A stretch of 64,000 nucleotides of DNA from an uncultured Collinsella sp. GTDB taxonomy: Bacteria; Actinomycetota; Coriobacteriia; Coriobacteriales; Coriobacteriaceae. The position numbers were made by a program, and so were the translations under genes. The notes under the pieces are model-generated. The model saw only the letters and a program-made list of their open reading frames with translations. It was not told where the DNA came from and did no database searches. Positions 25,999 through 36,000 of this stretch are shown one piece after another (within the stretch, counting starts at the first letter, position 1; every line of letters begins with the position of its first letter). Location: NCBI GenBank assembly GCA_902465265.1, contig CABQMF010000007.1, forward strand, positions 5,531 through 69,530, read 5' to 3'.

Positions 25999-26080
25999 TC
26001 CCTTGGGGACGGAGGAAAACGGATCACCGGGTTAGACTAACCCCCTCTGTGATCCGTTTTCCTCCGTCCCCAAGGGATCA
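25996..26080. repeat. Paired core-hairpin repeat with 32-bp perfect inverted arms
   Basis: The arms at 25996-26027 and 26049-26080 are perfect reverse complements over 32 bp. The 21-nt centre contains GGGTTA-GAC-TAACCC, which extends the structure. Each arm is itself a unit of the family, TGATCC ... GGATCA around CTTGGGGACGGAGG. It lies between yerC and addB. Confidence 0.85.
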
Positions 26081-26164
26081 AATCTGTTGGCGTGGGGCAA
26101 ATCTGTCCGCGTGGGCGGGTAGGATGGATGCATTGATTATTGCGAACGGTTTGAGTGGAGGACC

Positions 26165-29100
26165 ATGCCTGTTCGAATCTATACCACCAATACCGGTACG
26201 GACTTGAGCGATGCCGAGGCGGCGTTGCTCGCCGACCTGGTTGCCCGCCACGGGCGCGCCGTTTTGCTGGCGCCCTCGTTTGCCGAGCTCGACCTGTGCC
26301 GTCACGATGCTGCGGTTGCTGGCGCCTCGCTGGGCGTTGACTACAAAACCCCCGCGTCGTGGCTTCGTTCGCTGTGGGAGCTTATGGGCGATGGCCGCAG
26401 CTTCGTCGACAACATGCAACGCCAGATGCTGTTCTCGGACATGATCGTCCATCGCGACGATGCCGACCTGCAGCCGCTTTCGCGCAGTCAGGGCACGGTG
26501 CGCATGCTCGCGCGCATGGCCCGCGATGTGCTGCCGGGCGCAGCGGGAACGGGTGCCGAGCGCCGCTGCGGCGACGTTTGCCAGCCCGATCCCAAAAGCG
26601 ACGCCGAGGCTCGCGTGTTCGAGCTGTTGAGTGCCTATGCGAGCGGCCTTGACCGTCGAGACATGGTCGAGCCCTGCGAGGCGGCTGACCTTATGGCCGA
26701 GGTGCTGGCCGACAACCTTCCGGCGTGCGCCCGCGCGGTATGTGTGCGCGGCGTCACATCGTTTACGCACGGCCTGCTCGAGCTGCTGTCGGCCGTGGCT
26801 AACAATGGGGGAGAGGTCGTTGTGCTGCTTGCCTGCGAGCAGGCGGCAATGCGCGAGGAACTTGCTGCCGCTTTTGATGCCCGCGGTGTGCTGTTTGAGG
26901 CTGCGCCGCTGGGGGAGGGTGCCGCTGCGCTCCAGACTGCCTCCAAGTCCGCCGCTCAGCCTACTTTTGTAGAGGTTGCCGGCCCTCACGCCCGCGCCCA
27001 CGCCTATGTGGATGCAATCGATGGGCTGGTAAAAACGTGTGAGGACGCCGCGGTCGACGGCGGTGTCACGGCGTCCGCGGACCCCGTGCGCGTGCTCGTG
27101 GTGTCTGCCCGGGCTCCTCAGCTGTTCGGTGAACTCGCTGCCCGTTTGGCGGCACGTCATATTGCGGCCGAGACAACCGAGTTCACGGCGTTTTCCCAGT
27201 CCATCGCGGGCGGGCAGTTTACGGCGCTCGCCAACCTGATCGAGCGCATGAAGGCCGCCGACGAGGGCACCGCCTCCAAGACCGAGTGGTGGCCCGCGCC
27301 GGAGCTTACCGACTGGATTTACAGTCCGCTTTCGGGTGCCGATGCTGCCAGCGCGCGCACCTTTGACAAGAACATGCGTCTGTCGCGTGGCAAGACCACC
27401 ACGGCCGTCAAGAGCCTGCTGCAGAGCGTACAGGGCCAGGTGAGGGGTACGCGCAAAGCTGCCAGTGATGAGAACTGGTTTAAGAACGTGCCGTGCGTGG
27501 TCTCGGACGTGTTCCAAGCGCTGTGGCGCGACAAACCCGTGACGGCGCTCAAGGCCATGCTCGCCGTCGCCGAGGCGTTGCCCGATCGCGCCCTTGGAGG
27601 CCTTGACGGTCAGGCTCGTCGCCAGGCGGAGACCACCCTGCTGCGACATGCCATCGACATCCTTATGAACGACGCCCGCGCGCTCGACGTGTCGCAGGCC
27701 GCGACCGTGCCGGTTCTTGACGGCGTTCGTACCAAGGTGGACACGCGCAGCACCGCATACGATTACGAGACCTACGAGGTCGACCGCGCGCCGCGCGCCC
27801 AGGTGCGCTTTGCGTCGCTTGCCGATGCGGCAGCCCTGCGCCCCGACAGCTACGATGCTGTGCTGTTTGCCGACGTCGACCTGGACAGTTATCCGCTTTC
27901 GCACGAAGAGGGACCGCTGGCTACGCTGACGGCAGAGTTAGATCGCAGCGGTGCGACGCTTGAGCCCGCGGCCCTGCTGCGCGTACGCTTTGGCCGCGCG
28001 ATGCAGGCGGCGCACGGCCCCGTTGTGCTCGCCCGCGTGACGCACGATCGCCAGGCGCGCGAGTGCTACCCGGCAGCCGTTTGGACCGAGCTGCGAGCGC
28101 ACGCCGAGGCCGCTGGCGCCGCCAAGGTTGCGTGCGTGGGCGAGGGCGGTATCGTCGCCGATTTTGATCCAGCGGCCGGCGAGGGCATCGAGTGCAAGCG
28201 TGTTGCGTGCGAGGCTCCTCAGCATTTGAGCGAGGCGGCTGTGCCGTACCTGGTCCTGCGCCGCCGCGATGGCGAGGGCGAGAACGCGCCGCTCGTGCCG
28301 CGCCTGACGTCCGCCTCGCAGATTGAGGCGTACTCGACGTGCCCGCTGTGCTGGTTCGTGTCGTATCGCGTGAAGCCCCAGTCCATCGACGCGGGCTTTG
28401 GAAACATGGAGAAGGGCAACTTTGTCCACGACGTGCTGGAGCGTCTGCATGCCCGCCTGCCCCAGGAGGGCATGGAGCGCGTGACGCCCGAGAATCTGCC
28501 GCGCGCTCAGGAGCTGCTGCGCGAGGTCTTTGACGAGACGTTGGCCGAGCACGCCGGCAAGCGAGGCACGGAGGGCCCGCTGGTGCCGCTCTCTGCGGTG
28601 GAGGAGCGCCAGGTGGCCGAGATTCTGCCGCAGCTGGAGGGCGTGCTTGCCTACGAGTCCGAGGCACTTGCCCCCTTTGCCCCGCGCTACCTGGAGTTTG
28701 CCTTCAACGAGCTCAAGGTCGAGTATGCCGGTTGGCCGCTTGGCGGACGCATCGACCGCGTGGACGTGGACGCCGAGAATCGTGCCGTGGTGATCGACTA
28801 CAAGCATCGCACGGGCGTTGAGGAGTTTAAACTCGCCGACCCCACGGTGCGCGACAAGGAATCGGGCACGGCGCTCATCGACGATCCGCGCTGGTTGCCG
28901 CCACATACCCAGACACTTATCTATGCGCAGGCCATGCGCCGGGCGCTGGATCTGGATACCCGCGCGGCGCTCTATTTTTCGACCAAGGGCGGCAAACCGG
29001 CGCTGCGAGGCGCCGCGAGTGCCGAGCTGCTCGAGGAGGAGCGTGGCGACGGCCGCATCCCGGGGCTTAAGAAGGGCTTTCCCGGTGAGGGCGGCAACAT

Positions 29101-29263
29101 GGACTTCGATGCGCTGCTCGATCGCGTGGAGGCCGGCATCGCCGAGCGCTTGCGCGAACTCGAGGCGGGCAATGTCGCTGCTGCCGACCCGGCGTCGACG
29201 CAGGCCGCGCATGCCCGCTGCTCGTATAACCACGAAGGTACGTTTGTAAGGAGGGACGTGTAG
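26165..29263 (+). CDS. addB: AddB-like subunit of the AddAB helicase-nuclease
   Basis: Second subunit of the RecBCD-equivalent enzyme that processes double-strand breaks and loads RecA; about 1032 residues. The C-terminal PD-(D/E)XK nuclease is recognisable: QIEAYSTCPLCWF near 720, GNFVHDVLERLH near 750, GGRIDRVDV with VVIDYKHRTG near 860-882. Cysteines in STCPLC and the terminal ARCSYNHEG could hold the AddB-type iron-sulfur cluster. The N-terminal part is a degenerate helicase-like region; divergence from Bacillus AddB is large, so the name rests on the nuclease and on the adjacent addA, which starts 3 nt after its stop. GGAGG precedes ATG 26165. Confidence 0.85.
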   Translation: MPVRIYTTNTGTDLSDAEAALLADLVARHGRAVLLAPSFAELDLCRHDAAVAGASLGVDYKTPASWLRSLWELMGDGRSFVDNMQRQMLFSDMIVHRDDADLQPLSRSQGTVRMLARMARDVLPGAAGTGAERRCGDVCQPDPKSDAEARVFELLSAYASGLDRRDMVEPCEAADLMAEVLADNLPACARAVCVRGVTSFTHGLLELLSAVANNGGEVVVLLACEQAAMREELAAAFDARGVLFEAAPLGEGAAALQTASKSAAQPTFVEVAGPHARAHAYVDAIDGLVKTCEDAAVDGGVTASADPVRVLVVSARAPQLFGELAARLAARHIAAETTEFTAFSQSIAGGQFTALANLIERMKAADEGTASKTEWWPAPELTDWIYSPLSGADAASARTFDKNMRLSRGKTTTAVKSLLQSVQGQVRGTRKAASDENWFKNVPCVVSDVFQALWRDKPVTALKAMLAVAEALPDRALGGLDGQARRQAETTLLRHAIDILMNDARALDVSQAATVPVLDGVRTKVDTRSTAYDYETYEVDRAPRAQVRFASLADAAALRPDSYDAVLFADVDLDSYPLSHEEGPLATLTAELDRSGATLEPAALLRVRFGRAMQAAHGPVVLARVTHDRQARECYPAAVWTELRAHAEAAGAAKVACVGEGGIVADFDPAAGEGIECKRVACEAPQHLSEAAVPYLVLRRRDGEGENAPLVPRLTSASQIEAYSTCPLCWFVSYRVKPQSIDAGFGNMEKGNFVHDVLERLHARLPQEGMERVTPENLPRAQELLREVFDETLAEHAGKRGTEGPLVPLSAVEERQVAEILPQLEGVLAYESEALAPFAPRYLEFAFNELKVEYAGWPLGGRIDRVDVDAENRAVVIDYKHRTGVEEFKLADPTVRDKESGTALIDDPRWLPPHTQTLIYAQAMRRALDLDTRAALYFSTKGGKPALRGAASAELLEEERGDGRIPGLKKGFPGEGGNMDFDALLDRVEAGIAERLRELEAGNVAAADPASTQAAHARCSYNHEGTFVRRDV

Positions 29264-29266
29264 ACC

Positions 29267-32200
29267 ATGGATCTTTCGACCTTGATGCCGCAACAGCTGC
29301 AGATCGTCAAGACGCTCGACCGTCCGCTGTTTGTCTCGGCGGGCGCCGGTTCGGGCAAGACCTTTACCCTCACGCGCCGCATCGTCTACGCGCTCTCGCC
29401 CGAATCCGGTCCGTTCGTCGAGCATCTGGACCAGGTGCTCGCCATCACCTTTACCAAGGATGCCGCGGCCGAGATTCGCGACCGCGTGCGCCGCGCGCTC
29501 ATCGACGAGGGCATGGACGAGGAAGCGCTGACCGTCGACGACGCGTGGATCTCGACCATTCACGGCATGTGCTCACGTATCCTGCGCGCGAACGCGCTGG
29601 AGCTGGGCATCGACCCCGAGTTCACGGTGCTCACCGATACCGACGAGCTTATGGACCAGGCTGTTGAGCATGTGCTGGGTCGCGCGACGGCACCCGATGC
29701 CGCCCCCGAGCTCGCGGCATCGCTCAAGGCCCTCTACGCCTGGTATCCCATGGCGGGCGAGGGCGGTTCCTTTGGCGGCGGTACGACCATCAAGGGTCTG
29801 GTGCGCGACCTGCTGGAGCTGTCGAGCCAGTTGCCGGGCGGTATGGACGACGTGTACGTGGCCCGCGGCCAGGCCGATACCTCGGCACTCGCCGATGCCT
29901 ATCGCGCGGCGCTGGGCGCAAGCAAGGCCGCGACCGAGAAGGCGCAGACGGCGCTCGATGCCATCGACGTGTTCGAGGCGAGCGGCAAGACCATGGTCGA
30001 TGCGGCGCGACTCATGATGTCGTGCACCATGCCGCGCGCGAGCAAAGCATTCCCTAAGGAGCAGGTCGAGCTGCTCAAGGCCGAGGCCGCCGATGCGTTT
30101 GTCAATATCGTGCTTGCCTGCGGCGGCCCGGCGCTCGATGCGCTGGTGGGCCTGGCCCGTTCCGTCGAGGCCGAGTATCGCGCGCTGAAGGCTGCCCAGT
30201 CCGCCCTCGATAATAACGACCTGCTGCGTATGGCCTACGAGGCCCTGCGCGATTACCCTGCCATCCGTGCTGCGTACGAGGGCCGCTTTAAGATGGTCAT
30301 GATCGACGAGTTCCAGGATACCGATCAGATGCAGGTCGATCTGATTCGTTACCTGACGGGTGCGGGGGAGCGCGCGCTGTGCACCGTGGGCGATGCGCAA
30401 CAGTCCATCTATCGCTTCCGCGGCGCCGAGGTCGAGGTGTTCCGTCGCCAGGAGCGCAAGGTGGGCTCGTCTGCCGCGCCCGAGGCGACCGCCGTGGCCG
30501 ACGCCCCTGCTGGCGAGCTCGTCAAGCTCGTGCGCAACTTCCGCAGCCATGACGAGGTGCTGCGTTACGTGGCACGCGTCTTCGATGGCGATGACGGCGG
30601 CCTGATGCAGGGCTTTTTGGATCTTGAGGCGAGCGACGGCCGCAAGGACACGCTGGTGGCAGACGCCTCGCGTCGCCAGGCCCTCTTTGTTGCCGGCGGC
30701 AGTATGCAGGAGCGCACGCAGGCCAAGGCCCGTGCGATCGCCGAGCGCTTCCGCGCGCTTGCCGATGCTGGCCAGCCCCAGGGCGGCATGGTGCTACTGC
30801 TGGGCCGCATGACCAACGCCGACGTCTACGCCCAAGCCTTCCGCGACCAGGGGCTCGACTGCGTCATCGCGGGCGGCTCGGTCTTTGCCCAGGCCGCCGA
30901 GGTGCAGACGGTGCGCGCCCTGGTTTGTGCGCTCGCCAATCCGGCCGATACGGCGCAGGGCCTTATGCCGCTGCTCGCCTCGCCGATGTTTGCGCTCGGC
31001 GCCCAGGAGTTCCTGGCGCTGGCGACCAGGCTCGATAGCGAGACGGGGGAGACCTCGCGCCGGAATATCGACGTGGGCATCATGAGTGATTTCGACGTGC
31101 CGGGTTTGCAAGACCTGCCGCTCGTGACGCGCGCCCGCGAGGTGCTGCGGTATGCGCTTCGTCGCGTGGGCCGCGATTCGTTCGCCGCCATCGCGCGCGA
31201 CGTGGTCAACGCCTCCGGCTGGTTCGTGCGCCTGGCGCAGCGCGGCCCCGAGGGCAAGGCCATTGCCGCCAACGTGCTCAAGGCGCTCGACGCCGTGGCC
31301 GAGGCGGAGGCCGAGTTCGGCAACTCGCCGCGTTCCATCGCGCTGGCCTTCGACCGCTTCTTGGCGGGCAAGGAAGCCCCGGGTGCCCTCAACGAGGAGG
31401 GTGACGGCGCGGTGCGCATCATGACGGTTCACGCCTCCAAGGGTCTGGAATATCCGGTCGTGGCGGTCGCCGAGTGCTTTAGCGTGCGTAAGTCCTCGGG
31501 TGCGGCACAGATGGGTCGCGTCGAGGGCGGAGCGCAGGTCGTGGCACTGCCGGCACGCTTTGACGGCGTTAAGCTCGCCGACGGAACCTTTGTGAAGGGC
31601 GACGACGTCAAAAAGCAGTTTGAGCATGCGTTTAAGGGCAAGGGCACGTCGCTGTGGCTGCCGCCGGAGCTCATGGAGGACGTCTGTGCGACGGGTTCTC
31701 CCGCCGAGGCATTTGCTCGCCTGCGCAACGACGACCTGCGGCTTTCGCTCGAGGAGCGGGCCCGCTTGCTCTACGTTGCCATGACGCGTGCGCGCGAGCT
31801 GGTGATCTTGGCGATGGATGCCGGCGTGAGCCGTGGCAAGGTGACGGCGCCGACCTTCGACGTCGAGACCGATCTGACCTACGACGTGCTGCGTCGTATT
31901 TTGCCGACCGACGCTCTGGATATGCCGCAGCTCGATGCCGACCGCCTGGTGTTCGACAACTCCCAGCCGGGCGACTACGAGCTCATTTCGCTCGCGGGCT
32001 TTACCTTTGGCGAGCAGGCGTTTGAGGCCAACGCTTCGCTGGATGCCGAGGGTAGGCTTGTCCGCGGCGATGCGGAGCCGGAGGGTGCCGGTGCAGATGC
32101 CCGCGCCGCCGTTCCCGGTCCTGCCGACCCCGAGCCCGATGCGTTTGAGCTCGTATATCCCCAGGCGGCGGGCGTGCGCATGGGCACGTGTCCGTTCCCG

Positions 32201-32899
32201 GCGCGTGATTCGTACAGCTATTCGTCGATCGCCGCGGCGTTGCATGCCGAGGCCGAGGACCGTGCCGCCGAGACGCGCGTGCCTATGGACGAGGCTGGCG
32301 ATGATGCGGAGTCGGATGGTTCCGAGATGACGGATGCAGACGTGGTCGCCGTTGAGCCCGCCGGCAACCCCATGGCGCTGGGCTCGGCCTTCCACGCCGC
32401 CTGCCAGTGGCTCATCGAGATGGGTGCCGATGCGTTGCCCGCTGAGCGTGCCGACGCCCTGGCTCGCCTGTGGCGCCTGACGCCGGAACAGCGCGAGCGC
32501 TTCGATGTCGCCCTGAATCGCTGGCTCAAGTCGTCGGTTCGTGCCGAGCTGCTCGCGTGGCCGTGCGTCCGTGCCGAGGTGCCGTTCTTTTCGCTGGGCT
32601 GCGAGGACGAGGACATCGCCCGCTACGGCGCCTATGCCGAGGGCGCCATCGATGCACTGGCCACCGACCCGGCCGATCCGTCGCACGCCCTGGTCATCGA
32701 TTACAAGACGGGTGGCACGCCGGATGAGACACCGGACCAGCTGCTCGAGAAGCACGTCCTGCAGGCGCGCGTCTACGCCGATGCGTTGCACAAGGCAGGC
32801 GTTGAGACGGTGACGGTCAAGTTCGTTCGCGTGGAGCAGGCGAATCCAACCATCTTCGTCGAACCCGCCGAACCTCAAGTAGTCACCTACAATTTCTAG
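29267..32899 (+). CDS. addA: AddA-like UvrD helicase/nuclease
   Basis: SF1A helicase with a C-terminal nuclease, about 1210 residues, partner of AddB in recombinational repair. Motif I AGAGSGKTFTL near 25, FTKDAAAEIRDRV near 65, MIDEFQDTD near 345, VGDAQQSIYRFRGA near 376, TVHASKGLEYPVV near 720 and YVAMTRARELV near 838 are all visible. The nuclease motif VIDYKTGG lies near 1143, with YAEGAIDALA just before it. AAGGAGG lies ahead of ATG 29267. Translation is probably coupled with addB. Confidence 0.93.
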   Translation: MDLSTLMPQQLQIVKTLDRPLFVSAGAGSGKTFTLTRRIVYALSPESGPFVEHLDQVLAITFTKDAAAEIRDRVRRALIDEGMDEEALTVDDAWISTIHGMCSRILRANALELGIDPEFTVLTDTDELMDQAVEHVLGRATAPDAAPELAASLKALYAWYPMAGEGGSFGGGTTIKGLVRDLLELSSQLPGGMDDVYVARGQADTSALADAYRAALGASKAATEKAQTALDAIDVFEASGKTMVDAARLMMSCTMPRASKAFPKEQVELLKAEAADAFVNIVLACGGPALDALVGLARSVEAEYRALKAAQSALDNNDLLRMAYEALRDYPAIRAAYEGRFKMVMIDEFQDTDQMQVDLIRYLTGAGERALCTVGDAQQSIYRFRGAEVEVFRRQERKVGSSAAPEATAVADAPAGELVKLVRNFRSHDEVLRYVARVFDGDDGGLMQGFLDLEASDGRKDTLVADASRRQALFVAGGSMQERTQAKARAIAERFRALADAGQPQGGMVLLLGRMTNADVYAQAFRDQGLDCVIAGGSVFAQAAEVQTVRALVCALANPADTAQGLMPLLASPMFALGAQEFLALATRLDSETGETSRRNIDVGIMSDFDVPGLQDLPLVTRAREVLRYALRRVGRDSFAAIARDVVNASGWFVRLAQRGPEGKAIAANVLKALDAVAEAEAEFGNSPRSIALAFDRFLAGKEAPGALNEEGDGAVRIMTVHASKGLEYPVVAVAECFSVRKSSGAAQMGRVEGGAQVVALPARFDGVKLADGTFVKGDDVKKQFEHAFKGKGTSLWLPPELMEDVCATGSPAEAFARLRNDDLRLSLEERARLLYVAMTRARELVILAMDAGVSRGKVTAPTFDVETDLTYDVLRRILPTDALDMPQLDADRLVFDNSQPGDYELISLAGFTFGEQAFEANASLDAEGRLVRGDAEPEGAGADARAAVPGPADPEPDAFELVYPQAAGVRMGTCPFPARDSYSYSSIAAALHAEAEDRAAETRVPMDEAGDDAESDGSEMTDADVVAVEPAGNPMALGSAFHAACQWLIEMGADALPAERADALARLWRLTPEQRERFDVALNRWLKSSVRAELLAWPCVRAEVPFFSLGCEDEDIARYGAYAEGAIDALATDPADPSHALVIDYKTGGTPDETPDQLLEKHVLQARVYADALHKAGVETVTVKFVRVEQANPTIFVEPAEPQVVTYNF

Positions 32900-32920
32900 C
32901 CCTCAGATAACGTGCGATGG

Positions 32921-32965
32921 AATAGTTCCTGTATTGCGGCCCAGATGGCCCAAGCGGGAACTATT
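32921..32965 (+). terminator. Imperfect hairpin after addA
   Basis: AATAGTTCC at 32921-32929 and GGAACTATT at 32957-32965 are inverted arms, with GGCC/GGCC pairing inside. There is no T-tract, so termination at this site is uncertain. Confidence 0.4.
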
Positions 32966-33075
32966 TCACCGCAACTGCAAGAGGAGCCGTGTGGGTTTGG
33001 CTAGGTTCGGGTGCTGTCCGTGCCGTGGGGTAAAATCGTTCAGTCAGAACACGAACCCGCATCGGAGCTCATCAC

Positions 33076-36000
33076 ATGGCATTCGTCCATCTGCACAATC
33101 ACACTGTTTTCTCCATGCTCGACGGCGCAACCCGTATCCAGGATATGGTCAACCGCGCTGTTGAGCTGGGCATGCCCGCCGTGGCCATTACCGACCACGG
33201 CTACATGTATGGCGTGCCCGATCTGGCGCTGGCCTGCGACGCCGTCAATCACAACACGCCCGAGTACAAAACCTGGAGCCACGACAAGGCCTTCTTGGAA
33301 AAGGACCGCCGCGACGAGCTGGTGGAGCCCGATCCCGAGGAAAACCCGCGCGAGCATGCCCAGTACGTCAAAGACATGGCCATGTGGGACGAGAAGGGCA
33401 ACATCGACGAGCTCAAGCCGCCCCTGGTCATTAAGCCCATCTTTGGCTGCGAGGTCTACTTTACGCCGGACGAGACGCTCGCCCGCGACCACAAGCCCGA
33501 GCTCTACCACATGATCCTTCTGGCCAAGGACCAGGAGGGCTACGTCAACCTGATGCAGACGGTCTCCGAGGCCGCCGTGCAGGGCTTTTACTATAAGCCC
33601 CGCGTGACGCTCGACAACCTGCGCCGCCACGCCAAGGGCATGATCTGCACCAGCGCCTGTATCGCGGGTATCATCCCCAAGTACATCGACCGCGGTGACA
33701 TGGAAGGCGCCATCAAGTGGGCCGAGACCTTCCGTGACACCTTCGACCCCGGCGACTTCTACATCGAGATCCAGGAACACGGCATCACCACCGACAATGG
33801 CCTGACCGACGAGCAGATGGACCGCACGCTCATCGATATTGCCAAGCAGGTGGGCGTCAAAGTCATCGCTACCAACGACTTCCACTACCTGCGCCGCGAG
33901 GACGCGCCCGTGCAGGATGTCATCATGTGCATCGGCATGAACGCCAAGGTCGACGACCCCAACCGCATGCGCATGACCGGCTCGGAGTTTTACATGAAGA
34001 CCGAGGAGGAGATGCGGGCGATGTTCCCGTATTGCCCCGAGGCCTGCGACAACACGCTCGAGATTGCCGACAAGTGCTACGTCGAGCTGGACTGGGACTC
34101 CATCATCCTGCCGCGCTTCCCGCTGCTCGATCCCGGCGAGACGCACGAGAGCCAGTTCCGCCGCGAGTGTGAGAAGGGCCTGCGCCAGCACTACGGTGAC
34201 GACTGGGCCACACGCGAGATCGGTGGCGTCAACATCAAAGAGCGCTTTGAGTACGAATACAAGGTCATTTGCGACAAGGGCTTTGCCGCCTACTTCTTGA
34301 TCGTCGCCGAGTACGTGCAATGGGCCAAGGACAACGGCATCGGCGTCGGCCCCGGCCGTGGTTCTGCCGCCGGCGCTATCGTCGCCTACGCCATGAACAT
34401 CACCGCGTTCGACCCGCTCGAGAACGGCCTGATGTTCGAGAGGTTCCTGTCCCCGCAGCGTACCGAGATGCCCGATATCGATATGGACTTCGACGATGAG
34501 CGGCGCCTCGAGGTCGTGGAGCACGTTCGCCAGCTCTACGGCCCCGAGAAGGTCACCCACGTCATCACCTACTCGACCATTAAGGCCAAGCAGGCCATCA
34601 ACGATGCCGCGCGCGTTTTGGACTACCCGGTCTACATGGGCCAGCGCCTGTCCAAGATGGTCTCGAGCGATCCCAAGGTCAAGCTCAAGCAGGTGCTCGA
34701 CAAGCAACCCGGCAAAGAGGATCTGTTTAACCCCGACTTTGCCGAGGCCTATAAAAAGGACGACGACGCCCGCCGCATCATCGACACGGCGCTCTCGATT
34801 GAGGGCCTCACTCGTGGCGAGGGCGTGCACGCGTGTGCCGTTCTGATCTGCCGCGACCCCGTCAACGAGCACGTGCCCACCAAGCTCGACACCAAGGGCG
34901 GCGTCGAGATTACCCAGTACGAGGGCCATACCGTTGCCGACATGGGCCTGCTCAAGATGGACTTCCTGGGCCTGCGCACGCTGACGGTTATCTCCAAGGC
35001 CAAGGCCAACATCAAGAAGAACTTCGGCATCGACATCAAAGAGGAAGAGATTCCCTTTGACGACCCCGAGATCTTTAAGCTCATGGGCTCCGGTCACACC
35101 GCCGGCGTCTTCCAGGTCGAGTCCGCCGGCATGACGGCCACGATCAAGAACATGAAGCCCACCGAGTACAAGCACGTCGTAGCATTGATCGCCCTGTACC
35201 GCCCGGGCCCGCTGGGCGCCGGCATGGTTTCGTCCTACATCAACCGTATGAACGGCAAGGAGCCGGCCGTCTCCTACGACGACCGTCTGGACGACATCCT
35301 GGGCGAAACCTACGGCACCATGGTCTACCAGGAGCAGGTTATGCTCATCTCTGTCGAGATGTGCGGCTTCTCCAAGGGCGAATCGGACTCGCGTATCCGT
35401 AAGCCCGTGGCTAAGAAAAAGATTAAGCTGCTCACGTCGACGGTGCTGCACTGGGAGGATGGCTCGGACGAGACCACCTACGACCACTGGATGAACGGCG
35501 CTATCAAGAACAACTACACGCGCGAGGTCGCCCAGAAGATTTGGGACGATGTTCTCGAGTTCGCGTCTTACGCCTTTAACAAGTCGCACTCCGCCGGCTA
35601 CGCCATCCTGGTTATGCAGACGGCGTGGCTCAAGGCGCACTATCCGCACGAGTACATGGCGGCCGTTCTGACGTCCTATACGGGCAAGACCGACAAGATC
35701 GTGCACTACGTCTCGGCATGCCGTCACGACGGCATCCCCGTGCTTTCGCCAGATGTCAACGAGTCCGGTACCGAGTTCACGGCTACCAAGGAGGGCGTGC
35801 GCTTTGGTCTGGCCGGCATCCGCGGCGTGGGCACCGGCGTGGCGCAGGCGATTATCGCCGAGCGCGAGGCGGGCGGCCCGTTTAAGACGTTGCACGACTT
35901 TGTCGAGCGTGTGGACTCGAGCCAGGCCAACCGTCGCGTGATCGAATCGCTCATCAAGGCAGGCGCCTTCGACTCCACGGGGTATCCGCGCCGCCAGATG

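Noticed and set aside
25995..26207. Short frames starting MIPWGRRK at three places (25995, and minus-strand versions near 47555 and 49788)
   Set aside because: The common start is simply the translation of the hairpin-repeat core; what follows differs and has no coding character.
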